Source of the DNA: Thermus thermamylovorans
GTDB taxonomy: Bacteria > Deinococcota > Deinococci > Deinococcales > Thermaceae
DNA: 64,000 nucleotides
Assembly (NCBI RefSeq): GCF_004307015.1
Contig: NZ_SIJL01000001.1
Coordinates: 186,001 to 250,000, forward strand
Direction of reading: 5' to 3'
Of this stretch, positions 8,326 to 15,790 are shown one piece after another. The notes below the pieces were generated by a model. It was not told the DNA's origin. It searched no databases and saw only the letters and a list, made by a program, of their open reading frames with translations. The translations under genes and the position numbers were made by a program. The first letter of the stretch is position 1. Every line of letters starts with the position of its first letter.

Positions 8326-9120
8326 GTGCTGCGGCTTGCCGTCTTGGGCTACCCGGTAACCCATTCCCTCTCCCCCGCCATGCACCGCTTCGCCCTGGAG
8401 CGCCTGGGCCTCCGGGGCAGCTACGAGGCCCTGGAAACCCCCCTGGGGGCCCTGGCGGAGCGCCTATCGGTGGTGCGCTGGGGGTACCGGGGGGTGAACC
8501 TTACCCTGCCCCTGAAGGAAGCCGCCCTCTCCCTCCTGGACTGGGTCTCCCCGGAAGCCCAAGGCATAGGGGCGGTGAACACCGTGCTCGCCGTGGAGGG
8601 AAGGCTCTTCGGGTTCAACACCGACGCCCCGGGGTTCCTCGAGGCCCTCAAGGCGGGGGGCATCCCCCTCGAGGGCCCCGCCCTGGTCCTGGGGGCGGGG
8701 GGGGCGGGGCGGGCGGTGGCCTGGGCCCTGAAGGGGGCGGGGGTGGAGGTCTGGGTGTGGAACCGCACCCCCGGGCGAGCGGAAGCCCTGGCGGAGGAGC
8801 TGGGCCTAAAGGCCGTGCCCCTGGAGCGGGCAAAGGTGGCCCGGCTCCTGGTGAACGCCACCAGCGTGGGGTTGAAGGACCCAAGCGCCACCCCCTTGCC
8901 CCCAGACCTCCTCCCGGAGGAGGGGGCGGCCATCGACCTGGTCTACCGCCCCCTCTGGACCCGGTTTCTGCGGGAGGCCCAGGCCCGGGGGCTCGTGGTG
9001 CAGACCGGGCTTCCCATGCTGGCCTGGCAGGGGGCCCTGGCCTTCCGCATCTGGACGGGCCTCCTGCCCGACCCTAGGGGCATGGAGGAGGCGGCTCGCC
9101 AGGCCCTGGAGGAGGGGTGA
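8326..9120 (+). CDS. aroE: Shikimate dehydrogenase
   Basis: AroE reduces 3-dehydroshikimate to shikimate with NADPH in aromatic amino acid synthesis. The substrate site SLSPAMH, the loop NLTLPLKEAAL with the catalytic lysine, FNTDAPGF, the Rossmann motif GAGGAGRAV and the NADP loop NRTPGRA are all present. An upstream frame would add 13 residues, but the family start (MLRLAVLGYPVTHS) corresponds to the GTG at 8326, which has a -10 box 6 nt before it; this gives 264 residues. The stop is directly followed by the ATG of the next gene. Confidence 0.95.
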   Translation: MLRLAVLGYPVTHSLSPAMHRFALERLGLRGSYEALETPLGALAERLSVVRWGYRGVNLTLPLKEAALSLLDWVSPEAQGIGAVNTVLAVEGRLFGFNTDAPGFLEALKAGGIPLEGPALVLGAGGAGRAVAWALKGAGVEVWVWNRTPGRAEALAEELGLKAVPLERAKVARLLVNATSVGLKDPSATPLPPDLLPEEGAAIDLVYRPLWTRFLREAQARGLVVQTGLPMLAWQGALAFRIWTGLLPDPRGMEEAARQALEEG

Positions 9121-9699
9121 ATGGCCTACACCCTGGCGGCCCCGGTGGTCCATGGGGAGATCATTCAGAAAAGCCGCTTCCTCGCCAAGGCGGCCCCGGT
9201 GGCCTCGGAGGAGGAAGCCTTGGCCTTTTTGGCGGCCCAGCGGGAGCCGGAGGCCACCCACAACTGCTACGCCTACAAGATAGGCCCCCTTTACCGGTTT
9301 TCCGATGACGGCGAACCCACGGGCACCGCGGGCAAGCCCATCCTGCACGCCATCGAGGCGGGGGGACTGGACCGGGTGGTGGTCCTGGTGGTGCGCTACT
9401 TCGGGGGGGTGAAGCTGGGGGCCGGGGGCCTGGTGCGGGCCTACGGGGGGGTGGCGGCGGGGGCGTTGCGTCGGGCTCCCAAGGTGCCCTTGGTGGACCT
9501 GGTGGAGGTGCGCTTCCGGGTGCCCTTTGCCCAGGTGGGCCGGGTGCGCGGGCTTCTCAGAGCCCGCGGCCTCCTGGCGGAGGAAACCTACCTGCCGGAG
9601 GGGGTGGCTTTCGCCTTGCGCCTTCCAGAAGGGGAGAAAGCGGCTTTTCTGCGGGGCCTTTGGGACCAGACCCGGGGGCAGGCCCAGGTGGAGGGGTGA
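9121..9699 (+). CDS. YigZ/IMPACT family protein
   Basis: The 192-residue protein has the UPF0029 N-terminal domain with THNCYAY, SDDGEPTGTAGKP and VVRYFGGVKLGAGGLVRAYGG, then a ferredoxin-like C-terminal domain (about 125-190). Bacterial members (YigZ/YvyE) are thought to bind nucleic acid or proteins, while eukaryotic IMPACT regulates GCN2; the bacterial role is unsettled. Its ATG follows the aroE TGA with no gap, so it is co-translated with aroE. polA begins 9 nt after its stop, which places it in an aroE-IMPACT-polA transcript. Confidence 0.92.
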   Translation: MAYTLAAPVVHGEIIQKSRFLAKAAPVASEEEALAFLAAQREPEATHNCYAYKIGPLYRFSDDGEPTGTAGKPILHAIEAGGLDRVVVLVVRYFGGVKLGAGGLVRAYGGVAAGALRRAPKVPLVDLVEVRFRVPFAQVGRVRGLLRARGLLAEETYLPEGVAFALRLPEGEKAAFLRGLWDQTRGQAQVEG

Positions 9700-9708
9700 G
9701 CCCTTACC

Positions 9709-12210
9709 ATGGAGGCGATGCTGCCCCTCTTCGAACCCAAAGGCCGCCTCCTCCTGGTGGACGGCCACCACCTGGCCTACCGCACCTTTTTTGCCCTGAA
9801 GAGCCTCACCACCAGCCGCGGGGAGCCCGTGCAGGCGGTCTACGGCTTCGCTAAGAGCCTCCTCAAGGCCCTGAAGGAGGACGGGGACGGGGTGATCGTG
9901 GTCTTCGATGCCAAGGCCCCTTCCTTCCGCCACCAGGCCTACGAGGGCTACAAGGCGGGCCGGGCCCCCACGCCGGAGGATTTCCCCCGGCAGCTGGCCC
10001 TCATCAAGGAGCTCGTGGACCTTCTGGGCCTCACCCGTTTGGAGGTTCCCGGCTTCGAGGCAGACGACGTCCTGGCTACCCTGGCCAAGAAGGCGGAAAA
10101 GGAAGGCTACGAGGTACGCATCCTCACCGCGGACCGGGACCTGTACCAGCTCCTTTCGGACCGGATCTCCATCCTGCACCCCGAGGGGTACCTGATCACC
10201 CCGGGGTGGCTTTGGGAGAAGCACGGCCTGCGTCCCGAGCAGTGGGTGGACTACCGGGCCCTGGCTGGGGACAACTCCGACAACATCCCCGGGGTGAAGG
10301 GCATCGGGGAGAAGACGGCGGCCAGGCTCATCCGGGAGTGGGGGAGCCTGGAAAACCTTCTCAAGCACCTGGACCAGGTGAAACCCGCTTCCGTGCGGGA
10401 GAAGATCCTCAGCCATATGGAGGACCTCGAGCTGTCCCTGGAGCTTTCCCGGGTGCGCACGGACCTGCCCCTTCAGGTGGACTTCACTCGGCGCCGAGAG
10501 CCGGACCGGGAGGGGCTCAAGGCCTTTTTGGAAAGGCTGGAGTTTGGGAGCCTCCTCCACGAGTTCGGCCTCCTGGAAAGCCCGGCGGCGGCGGGGGAGG
10601 CCCCCTGGCCGCCCCCCGAAGGGGCGTTCGTGGGCTATGTCCTCTCCCGCCCCGAGCCCATGTGGGCTGACCTTCTGGCCCTGGCCGGGGCTCTGGGAGG
10701 GCGCGTGTTTCGGGCGGAAAAGCCCCTTTGGGCCCTGAAGGACCTGAAGGAGGTCCGGGGGCTGGTCGCCAAGGACCTTTCCGTCTTGGCCGGGCGGGAG
10801 GGGCTGGACCTGGCCCCCGGGGACGACCCCATGCTCCTCGCCTACCTTCTGGACCCCTCCAACACCACCCCTGAGGGGGTGGCCCGCCGCTACGGGGGGG
10901 AGTGGACCGAGGAAGCGGGGGAAAGGGCGTTGCTTTCCGAAAGGCTTTACGCCGCCCTCCTGGAGCGGCTTAAGGGGGAGGAGCGGCTTCTTTGGCTTTA
11001 TGAGGAGGTGGAAAAACCCCTCTCGCGGGTTCTGGCCCAGATGGAGGCCACCGGGGTCCGGCTGGACGTGGCCTACCTGAAGGCCCTCTCCCTGGAGGTA
11101 GAGGCGGAGCTTAAGCGCCTCGAGGAGGAGGTCTTCCGCTTGGCGGGCCACCCTTTCAACCTGAACTCCCGGGACCAGCTGGAGCGGGTGCTCTTTGACG
11201 AGCTTGGGCTTCCCGCCATCGGCAAGACGGAGAAGACGGGCAAGCGCTCCACCAGCGCCGCCGTTTTGGAGGCCCTCAGGGAGGCCCACCCCATCGTGGA
11301 CCGCATCCTGCAGTACCGGGAGCTATCCAAGCTCAAGGGCACCTACATCGACCCTCTCCCCGCCCTGGTCCACCCCAGGACGGGCCGCCTCCACACCCGC
11401 TTCAACCAGACGGCCACGGCCACGGGGAGGCTTTCCAGCTCCGACCCCAACCTGCAAAACATCCCCGTGCGTACCCCCTTGGGCCAGCGGATCCGCCGGG
11501 CCTTCGTGGCGGAGGAGGGCTGGCTCCTGGTGGCCCTGGACTATAGCCAAATCGAGCTCCGGGTTCTGGCCCACCTCTCCGGGGACGAGAACCTCATCCG
11601 GGTCTTCCGGGAGGGGCACGACATCCACACCCAGACCGCGAGCTGGATGTTTTCCGTGCCCCCTGAGGCCGTGGACCCCCTGATGCGCCGGGCGGCCAAG
11701 ACCATCAACTTCGGGGTGCTTTACGGCATGTCCGCCCACCGGCTTTCCTCGGAGCTCGCCATCCCCTACGAGGAGGCGGTGGCCTTCATCGAGCGCTACT
11801 TCCAGAGCTACCCCAAGGTGCGGGCCTGGATCGAGAAGACCCTAAAGGAGGGGCGGGAGCGGGGCTATGTGGAAACCCTCTTTGGCCGCAGGCGGTACGT
11901 GCCCGACCTCAACGCCCGGGTGAAGAGCATCCGGGAGGCGGCGGAGCGCATGGCCTTCAACATGCCGGTGCAGGGCACCGCCGCGGATTTGATGAAACTG
12001 GCCATGGTGCGGCTCTTCCCCAGGCTTCAGGGGCTGGGGGCCCGGATGCTTCTGCAGGTGCACGACGAGCTGGTCCTCGAGGCCCCCAAGGACCGGGCGG
12101 AGGCGGTGGCCGCCCTGGCCAAGGAGGTGATGGAAGGGGTCTGGCCCCTGGCCGTGCCCCTGGAGGTGGAGGTGGGCCTGGGGGAGGACTGGCTTTCCGC
12201 CAAGGGCTGA
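9709..12210 (+). CDS. polA: DNA polymerase I (Taq type)
   Basis: The 833-residue Family A polymerase acts in repair and Okazaki fragment processing. An N-terminal 5' nuclease domain (about 1-290, with DGHHLAYRTF, ADDVLATLAKKA, DRDLYQLLSD and GIGEKTAARLI) is followed by a degenerate 3'-5' exonuclease domain (about 295-425). That domain lacks the DxE pair, as in Taq. The polymerase domain has motif A LDYSQIELR, motif B RRAAKTINFGVLYG and motif C QVHDELV. The motif B phenylalanine (F667 in Taq numbering) is present, so normal discrimination against ddNTPs is expected. Many differences from T. aquaticus show another Thermus species. The frame could also start at the second ATG (9718), as MLPLFEPKG is the usual Thermus start. 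Confidence 0.99.
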   Translation: MEAMLPLFEPKGRLLLVDGHHLAYRTFFALKSLTTSRGEPVQAVYGFAKSLLKALKEDGDGVIVVFDAKAPSFRHQAYEGYKAGRAPTPEDFPRQLALIKELVDLLGLTRLEVPGFEADDVLATLAKKAEKEGYEVRILTADRDLYQLLSDRISILHPEGYLITPGWLWEKHGLRPEQWVDYRALAGDNSDNIPGVKGIGEKTAARLIREWGSLENLLKHLDQVKPASVREKILSHMEDLELSLELSRVRTDLPLQVDFTRRREPDREGLKAFLERLEFGSLLHEFGLLESPAAAGEAPWPPPEGAFVGYVLSRPEPMWADLLALAGALGGRVFRAEKPLWALKDLKEVRGLVAKDLSVLAGREGLDLAPGDDPMLLAYLLDPSNTTPEGVARRYGGEWTEEAGERALLSERLYAALLERLKGEERLLWLYEEVEKPLSRVLAQMEATGVRLDVAYLKALSLEVEAELKRLEEEVFRLAGHPFNLNSRDQLERVLFDELGLPAIGKTEKTGKRSTSAAVLEALREAHPIVDRILQYRELSKLKGTYIDPLPALVHPRTGRLHTRFNQTATATGRLSSSDPNLQNIPVRTPLGQRIRRAFVAEEGWLLVALDYSQIELRVLAHLSGDENLIRVFREGHDIHTQTASWMFSVPPEAVDPLMRRAAKTINFGVLYGMSAHRLSSELAIPYEEAVAFIERYFQSYPKVRAWIEKTLKEGRERGYVETLFGRRRYVPDLNARVKSIREAAERMAFNMPVQGTAADLMKLAMVRLFPRLQGLGARMLLQVHDELVLEAPKDRAEAVAALAKEVMEGVWPLAVPLEVEVGLGEDWLSAKG

Positions 12211-12226
12211 GCCCTTGCTCCTCGGT

Positions 12227-12558
12227 TTAGAGGTCCAGGTACAGGGCCTCCGGGTCCAGGGGGTGGTACACCACGGTGAGGTCCGGGTAGTACACCCGGT
12301 TTCCCACCTTGAGGCGCATGTCCGAGGGGACGACCCGGCAAGGCTTGCCCTCGGCTCCCCTGCGCAGGAGGCAGAGGAGATTGCTCACCAGGAGGTTGTG
12401 CCGGGCGTTGGCCCCGGCTAAGGCGTAACCGACCCCCCTCCACGAACTCGTGCTTGCGCTGGGAGCGCGCTTCCCGCTCCAGGTAGGCCTCGAGGCTCAG
12501 GAGCTTGGTGCTGTCCCCATGTTTCCAGAATACCCGGCAGGCGCGTATAGTCTTCCCC
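12227..12558 (-). pseudogene. Uma2 family (DUF820) endonuclease remnant, frameshifted and truncated
   Basis: The 348-bp stretch between polA and glmM reads on the minus strand as a broken Uma2 gene. One frame gives TKLLSLEAYLEREARSQRKH then EFVEG (to about 12435). After a run of six G (plus-strand C run 12433-12438) the homology continues in another frame: GYALAGANARHNLLVSNLL and, further on, RVYYPDLTVVYHPLDPEA, ending at a TAA at 12227-12229. The missing C-terminal half should carry the ExK part of the PD-(D/E)XK site. There is also no good start codon in frame with the first piece. The gene is therefore inactive, and the glmM promoter lies within it. Confidence 0.8.
12546..12551 (+). promoter_or_regulatory. 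-10 box for leaderless glmM
   Basis: TATAGT ends 7 nt before the glmM ATG at 12559. It supports that start over an upstream in-frame ATG at 12505. No strong -35 is seen. Confidence 0.6.
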
Positions 12559-13860
12559 ATGAGGCGCTACTTCGGCACCGACGGGGTGCGGGGGGAGGCG
12601 GGCAAGCCCCCCCTCACCCCGGAGTTCGTCCTGAGGCTTGGCCAGGCGGCGGGGGCCTACTTCCGGGCCCATAGCCCGAAGCCCGTGGTCCTCCTGGCCA
12701 AGGACACCCGCGAGTCCTCCGACCTTCTGGAGGCGGCTTTGGCCGCGGGGCTCATGAGCCAGGGGGTGAGGGTGGAGCACCTGGGGGTCCTCCCCACCCC
12801 GGGGGTGGCCTACCTGACGCGGCACCTTAAGGCCACCGCCGGGACCATGATCTCCGCCAGCCACAACCCCTACCAGGACAACGGGATCAAGTTCTTCGGC
12901 CCCGAAGGGGAAAAGCTTCCCGACGAGGCGGAGGAGGAAATCGAAGCCCTCCTGGAGGAGGCCCACCCCACCCGGGGCATCGGCACCGTGGGGGACTTCC
13001 GGGAGGCGGAAAGGATGTACCTGGACTTCCTCCTGGCCCAGGCCCCCGACCTTGCGGGCCTAAGGATCGGCCTGGACCTGGCCCACGGGGCCACCTACCG
13101 CTTGGGGCCTAAGCTTTTCCAGCGGGCGGGGGCCGAGGTCATGGCCTTCTTCAACACCCCAGACGGCCGGAACATCAACAAGGGGTGCGGCTCCACCCAC
13201 CCCGAGGCCCTGGGCCGCTTCGTGGTGGAGCTGGGGCTGGACCTGGGCATCGCCTTCGATGGGGATGGGGACCGGGTGCAGTTTATAGACCGCCAGGGGC
13301 GGCTTTTCCACGGGGACCACATCCTCTACCTCACCGCCTTGGCCTTCGGGGAGGAAGGGGTGGTGGGCACGGTGATGAGCAACGTGGGCCTCGAGGTAGC
13401 CCTGAAGGAGCGGGGCCTCGCCTTCCACCGGGCGGCAGTGGGGGACCGGTACGTTTTGGAAATGCTTAAGGAAAAGGGGCTTTTCCTGGGCGGGGAGCCC
13501 TCGGGGCACGTGATCTTCCTTAGGCACCACACCACGGGGGATGGCCTCCTCACCGCCCTCCTCACCCTAAAGGCCCTGAAGGTCTTGGGGGGAGACCTCG
13601 CCGACTGGTACGAGGCCCTGCCCATGTACCCCCAGGTGCTCCTGAACGTGCGGGTGGAGGACAAGGCCAAGGTGATGGGGCACCCGCGGCTTAGGGAAGC
13701 GGTACGGGAGGCCGAGGCAAAGCTCAAGGGTCTTGGCCGGGTGAACGTGCGCCCCTCCGGGACCGAGCCCGTGGTGCGGGTCATGGTGGAGGCCAAGGAG
13801 GGGGCGGAGGCGGTGGCGAGGGAGCTTGCCGACTTGGTTTCCGCCCTGGACCGGGAGTAA
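12559..13860 (+). CDS. glmM: Phosphoglucosamine mutase
   Basis: GlmM converts glucosamine-6-phosphate to glucosamine-1-phosphate for UDP-GlcNAc and cell wall synthesis. The 433-residue protein starts MRRYFGTDGVRG, the invariant GlmM N terminus. The phosphoserine loop is TMISASHNP (S101), the metal loop AFDGDGDR, the sugar loop GEPSGH and the phosphate loop RPSGTEP, giving all four domains in order. rbfA starts 9 nt downstream and the chain continues through rnr. Confidence 0.96.
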   Translation: MRRYFGTDGVRGEAGKPPLTPEFVLRLGQAAGAYFRAHSPKPVVLLAKDTRESSDLLEAALAAGLMSQGVRVEHLGVLPTPGVAYLTRHLKATAGTMISASHNPYQDNGIKFFGPEGEKLPDEAEEEIEALLEEAHPTRGIGTVGDFREAERMYLDFLLAQAPDLAGLRIGLDLAHGATYRLGPKLFQRAGAEVMAFFNTPDGRNINKGCGSTHPEALGRFVVELGLDLGIAFDGDGDRVQFIDRQGRLFHGDHILYLTALAFGEEGVVGTVMSNVGLEVALKERGLAFHRAAVGDRYVLEMLKEKGLFLGGEPSGHVIFLRHHTTGDGLLTALLTLKALKVLGGDLADWYEALPMYPQVLLNVRVEDKAKVMGHPRLREAVREAEAKLKGLGRVNVRPSGTEPVVRVMVEAKEGAEAVARELADLVSALDRE

Positions 13861-13869
13861 GCTTGAGGC

Positions 13870-14148
13870 GTGAGCTACGGGAAGGCCCACCTGGAGGAGA
13901 GGCTCCTGCGCGCCCTGGCGGAGGCCATTGGGGAGCTGGAAGACCCCAGGCTTTTCCTCCTCACCGTGGAGGGGGTGCGCCTTTCCCCGGACGGCCGGGT
14001 GCTCACGGTGTACGTGGAGGCTTTTCAGGACGAGGAAAAGGCCCTCTTGGCCCTGCGCCATGCCGAGGGCCGGCTCCTTGGGGCCCTTGCCCGGCGGGTG
14101 CGGATGCGCCACCTACCCAGGCTGGAGTTCCTGCCATGGAGAGCCTGA
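13870..14148 (+). CDS. rbfA: Ribosome-binding factor A
   Basis: This 92-residue protein is the KH-fold 30S maturation factor RbfA, needed for 16S rRNA 5' end processing and cold adaptation. It begins at a GTG with MSYGKAHLEERLLRALAEAI, and contains LFLLTVEGVRLSPDGRVLTV and a helix ending in RRVRMRHLPRLEF. That last part matches the RbfA motif for the target near helix 44. Length is typical of the short Thermus RbfA. Its last 13 nt overlap the thioesterase start. Confidence 0.9.
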   Translation: MSYGKAHLEERLLRALAEAIGELEDPRLFLLTVEGVRLSPDGRVLTVYVEAFQDEEKALLALRHAEGRLLGALARRVRMRHLPRLEFLPWRA

Positions 14149-14534
14149 CCCGCATCAAGGTCCGCTACGCGGAGACCGACCAGATGGGGGTGGTCCACCA
14201 CTCCGTCTATGCGGTGTACCTCGAGGCGGCCCGGGTGGACTTCCTGGAGCGGGCAGGCCTGCCCTACCACCGGGTGGAGGCCCGGGGGGTGTTCTTTCCC
14301 GTGGTGGAACTGGGCCTCACCTTCCGCGCCCCGGCCCGCTTCGGGGAAGAGGTCTTGGTGCGAACCCGCCTGGCGGGGCTTTCCCGGCGGGATCTTCTCT
14401 TTCGCTACCGGGTGGAGCGGGAGGGGACGCTCTTGGCGGAGGGTTTTACCCGGCATCTATGCCAGGTGGGGGAGAAGGCTGGCCGCATTCCGGAAGACCT
14501 CTACCAAGCCTTGAGTGTGCTACACTTAGGGTAG
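14136..14534 (+). CDS. Acyl-CoA thioesterase, YbgC/FadM type
   Basis: The 132-residue hot-dog-fold protein has the YbgC signature VRYAETDQMGVVHHSVYAVY, in which the aspartate of TDQMG is the catalytic residue. These enzymes hydrolyse acyl-CoA thioesters; substrate chain length is unknown here. The ATG at 14136 lies inside the end of rbfA. A longer frame starting at 13863 is only rbfA read in another phase. The sequence closely matches my memory of a structurally solved T. thermophilus thioesterase. Confidence 0.92.
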   Translation: MESLTRIKVRYAETDQMGVVHHSVYAVYLEAARVDFLERAGLPYHRVEARGVFFPVVELGLTFRAPARFGEEVLVRTRLAGLSRRDLLFRYRVEREGTLLAEGFTRHLCQVGEKAGRIPEDLYQALSVLHLG

Positions 14535-14537
14535 CAT
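14511..14537 (+). promoter_or_regulatory. Promoter for the class III aminotransferase
   Basis: TTGAGT (14511-14516), a 15-nt spacer and TAGCAT (14532-14537), then 7 nt to the ATG at 14545. It lies over the thioesterase 3' end and implies a leaderless mRNA starting at the ATG rather than at the GTG at 14539. Confidence 0.55.
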
Positions 14538-14544
14538 TGTGGGC

Positions 14545-15789
14545 ATGAGCCACAACCCCTTTACGCTTTTTGAAAGGCACATCAATCCCGGCTTGGCAGG
14601 GCTGCTTCGCTTCACCGGTTTGGACCGGATCGAGTCCCACGCTGAGGGTCCCTACGTGTGGGACACCACCGGGAAGCGCTACCTGGACTTCTTGGGCCTC
14701 TACGGCACCCTGAACCTGGGCCACCGCCACCCCAAGGTGGTGGAGGCCGTCAAGGCCCAGCTTGAGCGCATGCCCATGTCCGTGCGGGTGCTGGTTTCCG
14801 AGCCCACGGCGAGGCTTGCCGCCAAGCTTGCCGAGATCACCCCCGAGGGGCTGGAGATGGTCTTCTTCGGCAACTCCGGGGCGGAGGCGGTGGAGGCGGC
14901 CATCAAGCTGGCCCGGGCCTACACGGGGAAGCCGGGGATCGTCACCACCCAAGGCGGCTTCCACGGCAAGACCCTGGGGGCCCTTTCCCTCACCCCCAAG
15001 CCCGAGTACCAGAACCCCGCCAAGCCCCTCCTCCCCGGCGTAAGGGTGGTGCCCTACGGGGACCTGGGGGCCCTGGAAGCGGCCATCGACGAGGAAACCG
15101 CCGCGGTGATCGTGGAGCCCATCCAGGGGGAAGGCGGCATCCGCGTGCCCCCGGAGGGCTACCTGAAGGGGGTGCGGGAGCTTACCCGGGAAAGGGGCGT
15201 CCTCATGATCGCCGACGAGGTGCAGACCGGCCTCGGGCGCACGGGAAAGCTCTTTGGGGTGGACTGGGAGGGGGTGGCCCCCGACCTCATGACCCTGGCC
15301 AAGGCCCTGGGGGGCGGGGTGATGCCCATCGGGGCCTGTGTGGGGCGAAAGGAGGTCTTTGATATCTTCAAGCAGAACCCCCTCTTCCACTCCTCCACCT
15401 TCGGGGGGAACCCCCTGGCGGCGGCGGCGGCCCTGGCGGCCCTCGAGGTCACCCTGGAGGAGAACCTGCCGCAAAGGGCCCTGGAGGTGGGGGGCTACCT
15501 CATGGAGGGGCTAAAGGCCCTTCAGGCCCGCTACCCCCACCTGATCGAGGAGGTGCGGGGCCGGGGGCTGATGCTGGGGGTGGAGTTTACGGATGCCGAC
15601 ATTGGGGCCCTGGTGGTGGCGGAGCTGGCGGAGAGGGGAGTGATCACCGCCTTCGGCCTCAACAACCCCAAGGTGGTGCGCCTCGAGCCCCCCCTCATCA
15701 TCGGCAAGGAGCACGCGGACGAGGCCCTAGAGGCTTTCTCCGAGAGCCTAAAGGCCACGGAGAAGGCCCTGGAGGGCCTCTTAGGATAG
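14545..15789 (+). CDS. Class III (ornithine/putrescine-type) aminotransferase
   Basis: The 414-residue PLP enzyme has the class III layout: FGNSGAEAVEAAIKLAR, the PLP-binding aspartate in MIADEVQTGLGRTG, and the Schiff-base lysine in LMTLAKALGGGVMPIGA. The C-terminal part (FGLNNPKVVRLEPPLIIGKEHAD) resembles putrescine and ornithine aminotransferases. A role in polyamine or omega-amino acid catabolism is plausible for Thermus, which is rich in unusual polyamines, but the substrate is not fixed by sequence. A GTG two codons upstream is possible. rnr follows after 1 nt. Confidence 0.88.
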   Translation: MSHNPFTLFERHINPGLAGLLRFTGLDRIESHAEGPYVWDTTGKRYLDFLGLYGTLNLGHRHPKVVEAVKAQLERMPMSVRVLVSEPTARLAAKLAEITPEGLEMVFFGNSGAEAVEAAIKLARAYTGKPGIVTTQGGFHGKTLGALSLTPKPEYQNPAKPLLPGVRVVPYGDLGALEAAIDEETAAVIVEPIQGEGGIRVPPEGYLKGVRELTRERGVLMIADEVQTGLGRTGKLFGVDWEGVAPDLMTLAKALGGGVMPIGACVGRKEVFDIFKQNPLFHSSTFGGNPLAAAAALAALEVTLEENLPQRALEVGGYLMEGLKALQARYPHLIEEVRGRGLMLGVEFTDADIGALVVAELAERGVITAFGLNNPKVVRLEPPLIIGKEHADEALEAFSESLKATEKALEGLLG

Positions 15790-15790
15790 A

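Noticed and set aside
8806-11289. 827-codon minus-strand open frame
   Set aside because: It lies antisense to aroE, the IMPACT-family gene and most of polA, and its translation has no domain. It is a codon-bias shadow.
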